Positions 7,933 to 16,328 are shown, counted from the first letter of the stretch. The stretch: 64,000 nt of DNA from JBBTCX01 sp964494205 (GCA_964494205.1 CAZBRD010000012.1:62001-126000); one strand, 5' to 3'. Notes: generated from the sequence alone by a model not told the origin. Made by a program: numbers and translations.

Positions 7933-9123
7933 TTAAGAATTGATTTCCACGCCGACCAGCGTGATGTCGTCTTTCGGCGCTAGCGAGCCCGCCTGCTCGT
8001 CGAAGGTCACTTCGAGTCGTCGGAACATGTCATGTATCGAGATCGGGCCGAACCCTTCGAACAGACTCGCGAAATCGAGCGTTGAATCGGCGCGCTTGGC
8101 TTGCTCTTCGAGCGCGAGTTCAATGCCGTCTGAATACAGAATGATTTTGTCACCCGGATGTAACTGGGCCTCGAACGTCGGGAAGGTTTCGTCGTTGAAC
8201 AAGCCGAGCAGTCCGCCCTGCGTGCGAAGCTCACTCGCACCATCGTCGCGTGAAACCAGCACCGGATACGGATGACCACCGCGAGCGTATGTAAATTGCA
8301 ACGTCTTGTGATTGATCACCGCATAGCACGCGGTCACAAACTGACAGTTTGGTAGCGACTGCTCAGCCAGCACTTCGTTCAATCGCGCGATCACGTCACA
8401 TGGTGAAACCACGATCGTGCGATCGCCCTGAATGAGCTTGGGCACGATCGCCCGCTTGATGAACATGGTGAGCAAGCTGGCTGACACTCCATGACCCACG
8501 GCATCTGCCACGTAAAACCCGGTGTGATTCTCATCGATGCGAATGATGTCGTAGATGTCACCTGAAACCCAGGTGGCAGGCCGGAAGATCGTCGCAAAAC
8601 TCAAGGGGCCGATCGGCTCGCGAACCTTTGGAAGAAAGTCTCGCTGCAACCGCGCAGCCAGTCGCATCTCTTCATCTACTTCACGGAAGTGCTCATTCAA
8701 ACGCTGGCTCAAGCGCTCCATGTTGCGAAGCTCCTGCTCCATGCGGCGCACGAATCCGTGGTAGCGCTCTATCGTTACCAAGCGTCCGCGAAGTTCATCC
8801 GGCGACACGTTGCGACCAACGATGTCCACCAGTGATCCGTTCGAGCGCGAGCCATCGGAGTCGCGATGCGATACAACAACGCCCGCGATGCGTTGCCCGT
8901 CGATCAATCGCAGCAGGCGCAAGAACTCGGCTTGCGAGGTGGGATCGGTTCGCGAGTTGGCGGGCTCGCTCACGATGACTGCGTCGACGTTTCCCCCGCG
9001 CGCGGTTTCGATGGCTGCCCGATAATCGCCCGTCGACGTGACCGACCAGCCGAAATCACCCAACAGATCGCTTGTTCCGAAAGGAAGTTCCTGACCCGGC
9101 GGATTGACGACCAAGACCTGCAT
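7933..9123 (-). CDS. SpoIIE/RsbU-type PP2C phosphatase with receiver-like N-terminus
   Basis: The C-terminal ~230 residues are a PPM phosphatase of the SpoIIE type: VSGDIYDIIRIDE, YVADAVGHGVSASLLTMFI, YARGGHPYP, ILYSDGIELA and the closing KDDITLVGVE supply the metal-binding Asp residues. Such enzymes usually dephosphorylate anti-sigma-factor antagonists. The first ~115 residues have a receiver-like pattern, but the phospho-acceptor position reads VIVSEP instead of an Asp-containing motif, so it is probably a pseudo-receiver. A coiled coil (about 120-160) connects the two. ATG 9123 has GGGAC about 6 nt upstream; an in-frame GTG lies 15 nt further up at 9138. No partner STAS or anti-sigma gene is in the window. 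Confidence 0.87.
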   Translation of the reverse strand: MQVLVVNPPGQELPFGTSDLLGDFGWSVTSTGDYRAAIETARGGNVDAVIVSEPANSRTDPTSQAEFLRLLRLIDGQRIAGVVVSHRDSDGSRSNGSLVDIVGRNVSPDELRGRLVTIERYHGFVRRMEQELRNMERLSQRLNEHFREVDEEMRLAARLQRDFLPKVREPIGPLSFATIFRPATWVSGDIYDIIRIDENHTGFYVADAVGHGVSASLLTMFIKRAIVPKLIQGDRTIVVSPCDVIARLNEVLAEQSLPNCQFVTACYAVINHKTLQFTYARGGHPYPVLVSRDDGASELRTQGGLLGLFNDETFPTFEAQLHPGDKIILYSDGIELALEEQAKRADSTLDFASLFEGFGPISIHDMFRRLEVTFDEQAGSLAPKDDITLVGVEINS

Positions 9124-9238
9124 ACAAAGTCCCAGCACCCGCCGTCCACAGTTTGAAGAAGGACCCGGTGCGCGAGCAGAAAATGAGCCTGCGCGGCAAG
9201 CGATTTCTCAGTTATCCGCTGGTGGGAACGTCGACGAC

Positions 9239-9745
9239 TTAGGGCCGGCGCTTTAGGACAGTGTCGGGTATCTCAATCTTATCGCCCTTCTTCAGACCAA
9301 GGTCCGCGAATCGATTGGCGTTGAGTTCAATCGTGTAGCGATAAGGACTGGTGGCTGGGTACTGATTCGGACGGTCATCGAGGGCTGCCATGGTGTGCGT
9401 GGTGACCACCGTGCCGTTGGAAGATATGTATGCGATATCCAGCGGGATGATCGTGTTCTTCATCCAGAAGCTGCCGGTCTCATCGTGCGGGAAAATGAAG
9501 ATCATGCCGCGCTCAGTGCCGTCGGGCAGCGGAGCCATCTGCTCAGCCGTGACGAACATGAGGCCCTTGAGGCGCTCGTCGTTGCTGTCGGCGATCCACA
9601 GCTGAACTTGTCTGCCTTTGATCGTGAGATTGACCGTGCCGAGTTTGTCGAGCTCGTTGGGCTCCGTCGGCGCACAGCCATCGATAAATGCTGTCAGTCC
9701 AAACAACGTCAGGGCCGCTCCCATCAGGTGAATCGAGCGTTTCAT
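9239..9745 (-). CDS. DUF192 family exported protein
   Basis: The 168 residues start with a hydrophobic export signal ending FIDGCAP, an imperfect lipobox, so a lipoprotein is possible. The mature part carries the DUF192 signature: ADSNDERLKGLMFV, GMIFIFPHDETGSFWMKNT, IPLDIAYISSNG and the C-terminal ELNANRFADLGLKKGDKIEI. DUF192 is a small beta-barrel family of unknown biochemical role found in bacteria and archaea. The start codon lies one base after the stop of the upstream membrane protein gene, so the two are probably translationally coupled. Confidence 0.88.
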   Translation of the reverse strand: MKRSIHLMGAALTLFGLTAFIDGCAPTEPNELDKLGTVNLTIKGRQVQLWIADSNDERLKGLMFVTAEQMAPLPDGTERGMIFIFPHDETGSFWMKNTIIPLDIAYISSNGTVVTTHTMAALDDRPNQYPATSPYRYTIELNANRFADLGLKKGDKIEIPDTVLKRRP

Positions 9746-9746
9746 G

Positions 9747-10121
9747 TCATTCTTCCGATTCTCGCGATCGGTCGATCGGCGTCCCGTCGAGGTCAGCCTC
9801 CCCGGCCCGCCACCGCGCGATCGTCGCCCGCGTGTACAACAGATCCTTGAGGGCCAATGCGCACAACCAAAGTACCAGAAGGAGGATGGTTATCCAATAG
9901 AGGATGAAAGTCCGCGGGGAAGCTTCCGCGTTCAACCGGCTGATGCCCACGATGTACATCACCGCGATCAGCAGACAAATGGCTGCCCCGACCCGTCGCC
10001 ACGGGCGATAGCCGCCGATGGAGAAGGCCTTGGTTTTGGAATCGGGAGCGGGTTTGGCGAGGTAGACGAGAGAGATGATGACGGCGATGAGCAGGACGAC
10101 GATGGGCAGGATGAGGCTCAT
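9747..10121 (-). CDS. Small integral membrane protein
   Basis: A 124-residue protein with three hydrophobic segments (about residues 2-22, 44-62 and 73-92) and a charged cytoplasmic tail (RWRAGEADLDGTPIDRSRESEE). I do not recognise the family. It directly precedes the DUF192 gene with one base between stop and start, which suggests a shared transcript and possibly a shared function at the membrane. Confidence 0.7.
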   Translation of the reverse strand: MSLILPIVVLLIAVIISLVYLAKPAPDSKTKAFSIGGYRPWRRVGAAICLLIAVMYIVGISRLNAEASPRTFILYWITILLLVLWLCALALKDLLYTRATIARWRAGEADLDGTPIDRSRESEE

Positions 10122-10210
10122 TACCTAAGGATAGCCATCTGGTGAACGGGAGGCGAATTGGGGGAATCCGGGCCGATGTTTACAGTGAACCTTGAGGCCG
10201 TGCGGCTGTG

Positions 10211-10274
10211 GTTTGAAATGGCTAATGGCTACGCGGTGAAAAATTACTGCTAAGTAGTGACACGTTGTGGCACT
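10211..10274. repeat. Dispersed repeat, copy 1 (AAATGGCTAATGGCTA type)
   Basis: It opens with AAATGGCTAATGGCTA and closes with TAGTGACACGTTGTGGCACT. The same two blocks at similar spacing recur at 48417-48479. It lies in the gene-free 10122-10560 stretch, which otherwise holds only repeat-like sequence. Confidence 0.6.
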
Positions 10275-10430
10275 TTGCGAATTACAAATTACGAATGACG
10301 AATTACAAAACATAGGGTCGTTCCAGTTTTACGCAATGCAAAAGGTGCCAGCTAAGTTGTCGGGCACGCACGGACGGCCGGCGTGTCGTGACAATCTGAA
10401 GAACAACACCAGCGCTCGCAGGAAAGACGG

Positions 10431-10456
10431 CTCGCGCAAAGGCGCTAAGCCGCAAA
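10431..10456. repeat. GCAAAG-type dispersed repeat
   Basis: CTCGCGCAAAGGCGCTAAGC and the following CGCAAA resemble stretches at 48609, 52593 and, more loosely, the block inserted in nadD at 57491. These are short direct-repeat arrays of a GCxAAG unit. Confidence 0.5.
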
Positions 10457-10560
10457 CGTTGTCTGAGCTATTGGCGGGTGCTTCCCAAGGGCGCGTGTAA
10501 AGCAGGCCTTGAAGTCGGGGGTTTTCGTGCTGCGGACTGAGTAGTCGGAAGACATGAGGA

Positions 10561-11889
10561 TCACGGGCACTGCCCGCATTTCAGTTGCTCCACCAGAACA
10601 ACGCACGTATCGGTCCATTCCTCGGTGCAGCAGGACGGGAGTACATCGCACACGCACGAGGCAACCGTCGAATCGGAGCATCCCGGCGATTCGTGCGGCG
10701 TACAGCAGCCTTCAGCTGCGTTCAGCGGAACAGGAAATGTATTCTGAAACAGCGTGAAGTCACGCAAGTCCACTGTGCGGTCGTGTCGCATGTCGAAAAA
10801 TCGGCAGTTGCAGAGTCGATCCTGAGCGACTGGGCCCGTCAGACATTCCGGGATGGTGGAAAAATCGTCGAGGCCGACGTCACCGTCGTTGTCGATATCG
10901 CCGCTGCGGATGCGGCGCAACATGCGAATGCCACCGGGGGTGATCTGGCCGCCATCGTTGATGTTGGCCTGCCAGTGCCAAGTACACTCACCCCCTTCGT
11001 TGATGTCGCCGTCGGCGTTCCATACCGCATCGTCAGTAAGCCGATAGAATTCTTCATTCTTATACACCCAGCTTTGCCAGGCTTCCACGTCCTGATGAAA
11101 TCGAATGAAATAAATGTCGCCGTGATCGTTAATACTCGGATTGTCGCCCCAGTCGGTCAGAACAGTTACGGCGCCGTTTTGCCACAACTCAATCCCAGTC
11201 GTCGTCATCCATGCGACCACACCAAGATTGTTGATCGAGGCCCCTTGCGTTTCGCTATTCGTCGTGGGCAATGTGTCTATGGTGCCGTCTATGCTTGCGT
11301 GAATTTCAGAAGTCCAGGGCGAAACACAAAAGTCATAACTCGTCCAAACAAGGTCATCATGATCATTGATCACAGGGCTTTGATTAGACCTGCCATCAAA
11401 TGTAATTGGGTACGATTGGTTGCCGTCAAAGTAGTAGACATCCGATTCGGCGGCGCAAGATTCCACATGAACATGATACCAAGTGACGTGCCCGGCGGAG
11501 TTAATTCGCGGCCAACCTCCCGTGCCCATCGCTATCGTATCGACGATCCCGTTTTCCAGACGAAAAATATCATAATCGTTGGGTACACCATTCATCCATA
11601 CGATCGTCCCAGAGTCATTGATATCCGGAAAGAGGTCGCGCAGCGGACTATGCGTTAATTGTGTTAATAGTCCATTATCGTATTTATAAACCTCACCAGT
11701 TCCAGCCGGAGGCCATCCGGCGGACCATACGATTTCACCACAGATGTTCATGTGTGGAGGGCTGAACAGCGTATCGGCGCTGGTTATTTCGATGACTTCA
11801 TAACCGACGGGGATTTCCGCAAACAGAGCTTCTTCCGCGGCAGCTTGGATCCCAAGGAAGATGATGAGCAAGGGCAGGTAGTTTTGCAT
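10561..11889 (-). CDS. Secreted protein with repeat domain, dockerin-like module and Cys-rich tail
   Basis: A signal peptide (LPLLIIFLGIQAAAEEALFA) leads into about 300 residues of a beta-propeller-like repeat in which SINDHGDI, DINDSGTIVW, RINSAGHVTWY and VINDHDDLVW recur. Then comes a dockerin-like module (GDIDNDGDVGLDDFSTIPEC, LTGP, and a second half DMRHDRTVDLRDFTLFQNTF) with two Asp-rich calcium-type loops. The last ~50 residues are Cys-rich (CCTPHESPGC, VCDVLPSCCTEEWTDTC), a tail also known in other planctomycetal and myxobacterial secreted proteins. ATG 11889 is chosen over an in-frame TTG at 11901. It is last in a three-gene set of surface proteins. Function is unknown. Confidence 0.82.
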   Translation of the reverse strand: MQNYLPLLIIFLGIQAAAEEALFAEIPVGYEVIEITSADTLFSPPHMNICGEIVWSAGWPPAGTGEVYKYDNGLLTQLTHSPLRDLFPDINDSGTIVWMNGVPNDYDIFRLENGIVDTIAMGTGGWPRINSAGHVTWYHVHVESCAAESDVYYFDGNQSYPITFDGRSNQSPVINDHDDLVWTSYDFCVSPWTSEIHASIDGTIDTLPTTNSETQGASINNLGVVAWMTTTGIELWQNGAVTVLTDWGDNPSINDHGDIYFIRFHQDVEAWQSWVYKNEEFYRLTDDAVWNADGDINEGGECTWHWQANINDGGQITPGGIRMLRRIRSGDIDNDGDVGLDDFSTIPECLTGPVAQDRLCNCRFFDMRHDRTVDLRDFTLFQNTFPVPLNAAEGCCTPHESPGCSDSTVASCVCDVLPSCCTEEWTDTCVVLVEQLKCGQCP

Positions 11890-11950
11890 GATCGTTACCA
11901 ATCAACAGTGAGTCCGCCCGACACGTATGGTCGGGCGGACGTAACGGGCA

Positions 11951-12880
11951 CTAATTGTCAAAACTCGCCAAGGCAAGCGGGTGTACCTCAATCGTTGGCG
12001 ACGATCCCAATATAGACTGCATGGTGAGCTTACCAGTTGTGATGAAATCCTCTCTAACTCTGAACAAGCCTTTTTGTAATTTGACCTGTCCATTTAGATC
12101 CGGGCAATCAGCCTGGATCTCAATCGTTGCATCCTCTTGCTGAGTCAACTCCCACAAACCGGAACCCTTTACCTCGTTGTTGACCACGAGAATTCCCGCA
12201 GGTGTGATCGGCGCCGATGCAGCCCATACTCCTTTTGTTGCCGTCATGTACTCTCCTTCGAGTAGTAGCTCGCCGTTATCAGCTTCGACGCGACCGCTGT
12301 AATTGTGCAGACTTGCATCGATCAGCAATCGTCCGTGAACGAGCAAGCCGCTTACGTTCGGGATGCTGTGATTTGCTGCCGTCAGCGTGAGGATCGGGTA
12401 GGGAGAGCTGCCCGTCTTTGTAATTGCGGCCGATGGGTTCTGGCTCGAGTCGACCGGTGCGATGCCCTTGATTTCACCGCCGTCACCCGTGATGGTCAGG
12501 TCCGCCGTAATGATCAGCCTGCCGCCTCGTGGGTATATATTGAGCGTTCCGTCGATCACGGAGTTCTGGCTTATCGTCAATTGCCGATCGAAGTCGATCG
12601 TTAAGATTCCGCGCGTTGTTTGCGTGGCCTCAATCGCGATGCTTTCTGCCACAGCCGTGTTGGGTGAGGCGTCGTCAATAAGCACCGAGTATCCGGCGGG
12701 AATGCAGACGTGGTCAGTCGCAGTCGGCTCCGCTGCTGGGAACCAATTACCACCAGTCTGCCAAACACCGGTACTTGCGCCGTTGGTAAATGTCTTATCG
12801 CATGTTTGCGCAGCGCTCTTGTTCGCAGCAAAAACTAGCACTGCTAGCCCAAGCGCGCAAAGAGTAATTTTTGATTGCAT
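11951..12880 (-). CDS. Secreted beta-helix-like surface protein
   Basis: A 309-residue protein with a clear signal peptide (ITLCALGLAVLVFAANKSAA-Q). The mature N-terminus has TGGNWFPAAEPTATDHVCIP, like the WxTGGNW...P..D.V start of planctomycetal autotransporter-type or G8-like surface proteins, followed by short beta-strand repeats (GTLNIYPRGGRLIITADLTI, GRLLIDASLHNYSGRVEADN) that suggest a parallel beta-helix. No catalytic motif or sorting tail is seen. It lies between two other secreted-protein genes, 53 and 61 nt apart. Adhesion or surface structure is a guess. Confidence 0.75.
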   Translation of the reverse strand: MQSKITLCALGLAVLVFAANKSAAQTCDKTFTNGASTGVWQTGGNWFPAAEPTATDHVCIPAGYSVLIDDASPNTAVAESIAIEATQTTRGILTIDFDRQLTISQNSVIDGTLNIYPRGGRLIITADLTITGDGGEIKGIAPVDSSQNPSAAITKTGSSPYPILTLTAANHSIPNVSGLLVHGRLLIDASLHNYSGRVEADNGELLLEGEYMTATKGVWAASAPITPAGILVVNNEVKGSGLWELTQQEDATIEIQADCPDLNGQVKLQKGLFRVREDFITTGKLTMQSILGSSPTIEVHPLALASFDN

Positions 12881-12933
12881 ATCTCAAACTCCTTGAGAAG
12901 TATTCTCATTAGAAATGACCTAAATTCGGCTAT

Positions 12934-13356
12934 TCACGGTGTCGTAAGGACCTGAACACCCTCCGTAATCGAGAACGTCACCAACGCTCCACCGACACCG
13001 CTGCTCTTGATGTATACTGAGTCGGCTGTCACGATGTTGCTCGTGCTCGAACTGTTGAAGACAACATTCAAATTGCCTGCAGCCCCACGGTTAATCGAAA
13101 GCAAATCGATTGGCACAGTCGGAACATCCACGTTGTAGGTTCCAGCAGCGTTAAACACCGCATCGTCAGTGGCGTCATCGGGGTATTGTCCCGATGGGCA
13201 AGAAGGTTCTTCGCACACTCTCAAATCCCAATTCGATGGATTTGTCCACAACAAATCGGTGCCACCGCCTGTCCAAATGAAGATGTTACCAAAGGCCATC
13301 CCGCCCCCTGCCGCTACCATAAGTATAGCGAGCAGCTTTCTCTTCCTTGCAAACAT
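12934..13356 (-). CDS. Short secreted protein with beta-helix-type N-terminus
   Basis: A 140-residue protein: signal peptide (LLAILMVAAGGGMAFG), then IFIWTGGGTDLLWTNPSNWD and DDATDDAVFNAAGTYNVDVP, the typical opening of large planctomycetal beta-helix or autotransporter-like proteins. Only one repeat module follows before the stop, so it is either a minimal member or a shortened relative. A Shine-Dalgarno (GGAGAG) is 5-6 nt upstream of the ATG. It is first in the three-gene surface-protein set, behind a leader with three hairpins and a 12-G tract. Confidence 0.72.
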   Translation of the reverse strand: MFARKRKLLAILMVAAGGGMAFGNIFIWTGGGTDLLWTNPSNWDLRVCEEPSCPSGQYPDDATDDAVFNAAGTYNVDVPTVPIDLLSINRGAAGNLNVVFNSSSTSNIVTADSVYIKSSGVGGALVTFSITEGVQVLTTP

Positions 13357-13382
13357 AGTTCTCTCCTATTCAAAGACAGGAA

Positions 13383-13520
13383 ATTCCAACCCGGGGTGCG
13401 AACACCGCACCTCGACTGGAACGACGTACTTCCCGCGCGTTACGCGGTTATTTCGAACGACTACACGTGAGGCCCCGACTTGGATGGGCGTGCTTTTCAC
13501 GCCCACCTTTCCTCACACCA
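13383..13520 (-). promoter_or_regulatory. Structured 5' leader of the surface-protein genes
   Basis: Within about 160 nt upstream of the ATG at 13356, three hairpins can be drawn on the minus strand: TGGGCGTG/CACGCCCA (loop AAAAG), CGCG around a short loop, and GAGGTGCG/CGCACCCC. It matches no riboswitch class I recognise. Confidence 0.35.
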
Positions 13521-13536
13521 TGAAACGATAACCTAA

Positions 13537-13548
13537 GGGGGGGGGGGG
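13537..13548. repeat. Homopolymeric tract of 12 G
   Basis: An uninterrupted run of 12 G lies 180 nt upstream of the first surface-protein gene. Such tracts slip during replication and could vary promoter activity; an assembly or sequencing artefact is also possible. Confidence 0.7.
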
Positions 13549-13655
13549 CAAAGTCAAGAGAAAAAGCAAAACCGGATATGAATTATCGATATTGCTGATG
13601 GCGGTGAATTGTGGCGAGCGCGTATGTTGTTATTGAATAAGGAGAGGTACGCCCT

Positions 13656-13775
13656 ATGACCACATATCAAGCAACCGCCCACCATTCGGCCCTTCACACT
13701 TCGTCCATTGCGACGGGAGATTTTGCGCAAGTTTTTTTATTCCGGAGAAAATTCGTCGGAAAACTGCATTGCTGA
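13656..13775 (+). CDS. Possible small protein, 39 residues
   Basis: ATG 13656 is preceded by AAGGAGAGG with 8 nt spacing, one of the best ribosome binding sites in the window. The frame MTTYQATAHHSALHTSSIAT...FRRKFVGKLHC closes at a TGA followed at once by a terminator-like hairpin. There is no recognisable domain. The signals around it, rather than its content, suggest a small gene or a translated leader in the 767-nt gap between the flagellar cluster and the surface-protein set. Confidence 0.3.
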   Translation: MTTYQATAHHSALHTSSIATGDFAQVFLFRRKFVGKLHC

Positions 13776-13796
13776 CCGCGCCAGTGCAGTTTTCGA
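13762..13796 (+). terminator. Possible terminator after the small ORF
   Basis: ACTGCATTG and CAGTGCAGT form a 9-bp stem (one G-T pair) followed by TTTTC, overlapping the stop of the 39-codon frame. Confidence 0.35.
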
Positions 13797-13938
13797 TTTG
13801 CGCGGCGCAAGAAACGCAGGAAAAGGAGCCACGTTCTTAGGCGGAAAACAAGGTAGCGCACGACCACGAAGGATCTGCGCAGGTGGCTGACGCAAGACGG
13901 CGGGGAAACCCTTCCGATTGATAAAGATTGCGGAAATG

Positions 13939-13965
13939 AAAAAAGGTGGGTGCGGAGCACCCACC
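13939..13965 (-). terminator. Rho-independent terminator of the flagellar cluster
   Basis: On the minus strand a perfect 9-bp stem GGTGGGTGC/GCACCCACC with a 3-nt loop is followed by six T. It lies about 160 nt beyond fliA, the last gene of the flagellar cluster, and is the first strong terminator after the promoter at 37170. Confidence 0.85.
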
Positions 13966-14123
13966 ACACGATGGATCGAATGATTGCTTTTGTTTTTCGA
14001 AGTTCAGGTCCGCACGGCGGACCCTACGAGTTAGAGCATCAACTAAACAAGTGTAGCGTCGCCCCTCGTGGGCGGCGTTGCGCCGGGGACGAGCCCCGTC
14101 GCTACATTTTGCGGTGAACTTCC

Positions 14124-14906
14124 TTAGTTCACGAACTCCTTCTTGCGGATCTGCATGTGTTCCTTGAGGCGTTCGATGATGGCTGAGTGCATCTGGGAGA
14201 CGCGACTTTCACTGAGGTCCAGCGCGGTGCCGATCTCCTTCATGGTCATTTCTTCGTAGTAGTAAAGGATGAGGATCATGCGCTCGGCGCGGGAGAGGCC
14301 GCGGCTGATGAGCTCTTTCAAATCCTTGCGCTGGATTTCGCGAACCGGGTCGCGGCCACGGCGGTCTTCGATGATATCGATTTCGCAGACGTCCTTGTTG
14401 GCGTCGGACTCGTTGCACTTACGGTTGAGCGAGACCTGCATGACGGCTGTCGCTTCCTTGAGCTGCCTGTCAAACTCATCGCGCGGAAGCTTCATCGCTT
14501 CGGCGAGTTCGGTCTTGTTGGGTGAGCGGCCAAAAATCGCTTCTAGCTCGCGGGTCAAGCGCTCGAGCTTGGCAGCGCGGCTGCGGACGAGTCGCGGGAC
14601 CCAGTCCATGCTGCGGAGTTCGTCGAGTATGGCGCCGCGGATTCGCGGGGCGCAATACGTTTCGAACTTAACGCCGCGTTTGAGATCGAAGGCGTCGATA
14701 GCGTCCATCAGGCCGAAGACGCCGGCGGAGACGAGGTCATCGTGTTCGACTTCATCAGGGAGTTTGGCGCCGATGCGCTCCGCGTTGTATTTGACGATAT
14801 GAAGATAGCGCTCCATGAGCTCGTTGCGCAGCGACAGTTCGGGGTTCTTCTTGTATTGTCGCCAGACCTTGGTCATGTCCGTCTTTGCTTTATTGATTAT
14901 TCGCAT
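14124..14906 (-). CDS. fliA: RNA polymerase sigma-28 factor, FliA/WhiG family
   Basis: ATG 14906 has GGAG 8 nt upstream and gives a 260-residue protein beginning MRIINKAKTDMTKVW; a longer frame exists without such a site. Region 2 (DDLVSAGVFGLMDAIDAFD, FETYCAPRIRGAILDELRSM, DWVPRLVRSRAAKLE) is that of flagellar sigma factors, followed by region 3 and region 4 (MTMKEIGTALDLSESRVSQM) with its helix-turn-helix. It directs late flagellar and chemotaxis promoters. No FlgM anti-sigma gene is seen in the window. It is the final gene of the flagellar cluster, after the small membrane protein and flhG. Confidence 0.93.
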   Translation of the reverse strand: MRIINKAKTDMTKVWRQYKKNPELSLRNELMERYLHIVKYNAERIGAKLPDEVEHDDLVSAGVFGLMDAIDAFDLKRGVKFETYCAPRIRGAILDELRSMDWVPRLVRSRAAKLERLTRELEAIFGRSPNKTELAEAMKLPRDEFDRQLKEATAVMQVSLNRKCNESDANKDVCEIDIIEDRRGRDPVREIQRKDLKELISRGLSRAERMILILYYYEEMTMKEIGTALDLSESRVSQMHSAIIERLKEHMQIRKKEFVN

Positions 14907-14983
14907 CCGTACTGCTCCTAAAGTGCATCCCTGCACGCCCGCTCGCAACCCACATCAAATCCGTCCGGCCGCGAGTACGCGGA

Positions 14984-15292
14984 TCAGGCTGTTACTTCCT
15001 CGCCGGAAAGCCGAGAGTCGGCGTTGGCGATGGAGTTCAGGCCTTGCGGATCGGAATCGACCGGGTCGTTCTTGTACCTCTCCTGCAATTCGGCTTCGCG
15101 CTGGCGATGGCGGTCCGACAAAACCATCTGGGCCGCCGCACCGACGACGAAGCCGACGACGAAAAAAACAAACAGTGCGAAGATGCTGCGCGAGAGGATC
15201 ACCGTGGCCGGGTTCTGCACGTACAGACCGGCGACAATGGTTATCGCAAAGGCGAGTAGGCCGAGACTGGCGCCGGCAAATCGTGGCACCAT
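14984..15292 (-). CDS. Small two-helix membrane protein in the flhG-fliA interval
   Basis: ATG 15292 (preceded by AAGGA about 8 nt upstream) gives 102 codons starting MVPRFAGASLGLLAFAITIV. Two transmembrane helices (about residues 8-27 and 38-60) are followed by a charged cytosolic tail (SDRHRQREAELQERYKNDPV). A longer frame upstream overlaps flhG and is rejected as a start. The family is not recognised. Its place between flhG and fliA on the same strand suggests a flagellar assembly or placement role, which is inference from context only. Confidence 0.7.
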   Translation of the reverse strand: MVPRFAGASLGLLAFAITIVAGLYVQNPATVILSRSIFALFVFFVVGFVVGAAAQMVLSDRHRQREAELQERYKNDPVDSDPQGLNSIANADSRLSGEEVTA

Positions 15293-15464
15293 CAGCGCAA
15301 CATCCTTGTCGCAAGACTTACCGAACGGGGTGTAAAAAACTGAATGGCGAGTGGAAGAGTTGCGACGACTCCATCCGTACCGGCCATTCCCCGATCGGCC
15401 CTTACGGATCAGTATCCTTACTGATCCGACCCAGTGGGTCGCCGGGGATTCGTCAAAACCGCGC

Positions 15465-16328
15465 CTAGACGAACAAACCGGCGACACGTCGAAGCAGGCC
15501 GTTGCGACTCGCCGAACCCGCGTTCGGATTCGGGAGTTTTGTCGCGATTGCTGCAACGCACGTGCTGGCTATCGACTTTGGATACTTCAGCACGAACGGG
15601 CAACGCGCCAAAACTGCCTGCTCGACGACGTTATCATGCAGCAAGTGTCCTTCGTCCGCAACAGAATAATTCAAAAATCTTTGAGCCACTTCCTTAACGC
15701 GACAGTAGGTGGCACTCGCCTGCGCGCGATCGTCGGCCATGTTCACGATGAGCCCGATCGGCGCGAGACATTGTGCGCGATGAAGAATTTTTATTGTCGC
15801 GTATGCATCTGTTATGGCGGTCGGCTGTGGCGTAGTGACAACGAGCACGCGGTCGGCTGCGAGCGCGAAGGCGGTGACGTTCTGCGAGATGCCTGCGCCG
15901 CAATCCAAAACCACGATATCAGTATTGAGACGGAGTTTTTGCAGTTGCGAAATCAAACTCTGACGCTCGAAGTCGGAGACGTTGGCGAGCTCCTGTAATC
16001 CTGAACCGCCCGGGATAAATCGTATGCCGCCGGGCGCGTCAACTGTTACTTCATCGAGCGAACGAATGCCGCTGACAACGTGCGAGAGCGTGTAACGCGC
16101 ATGAATGTTAAGAAGCACGTCGGCGTTGGCGAGGCCTAGATCGACATCGACAAGAGTAACGCGCGAGCCGCGAGCGGCGAGTGCAATGGCGAGATTAACG
16201 GCGATGCTCGATTTGCCGACGCCGCCCTTTCCACTCGTGACGGCGATGATCTGGCCATGTCGCGAACCGCGCGAGGTAAGCTCGCGTAGTCGGGCAGCTT
16301 GATCGATGTTGTGCGGTCGCTGATTCAT
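15465..16328 (-). CDS. flhG: Flagellar number/placement ATPase FlhG (YlxH, MinD-like)
   Basis: A 287-residue ParA/MinD-type ATPase: deviant Walker A GKGGVGKSSIAVNLA (about 33-47), DVDLGLANADVLL, and IVVLDCGAGIS as the switch II region. The N-terminal IDQAARLREL matches the DQAxxLR segment by which FlhG stimulates the FlhF GTPase. The C-terminus is basic and hydrophobic (NGLLRRVAGLFV), suitable for membrane association. With FlhF it sets flagellar number and position, often polar. It overlaps the 3' end of flhF by 4 nt. Confidence 0.93.
   Translation of the reverse strand: MNQRPHNIDQAARLRELTSRGSRHGQIIAVTSGKGGVGKSSIAVNLAIALAARGSRVTLVDVDLGLANADVLLNIHARYTLSHVVSGIRSLDEVTVDAPGGIRFIPGGSGLQELANVSDFERQSLISQLQKLRLNTDIVVLDCGAGISQNVTAFALAADRVLVVTTPQPTAITDAYATIKILHRAQCLAPIGLIVNMADDRAQASATYCRVKEVAQRFLNYSVADEGHLLHDNVVEQAVLARCPFVLKYPKSIASTCVAAIATKLPNPNAGSASRNGLLRRVAGLFV

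Noticed and set aside
10585..11658. A 357-codon plus-strand frame opposite the secreted repeat protein
   Set aside because: The minus strand has a signal peptide, repeat motifs and a dockerin-like module; the plus frame shows no domain.
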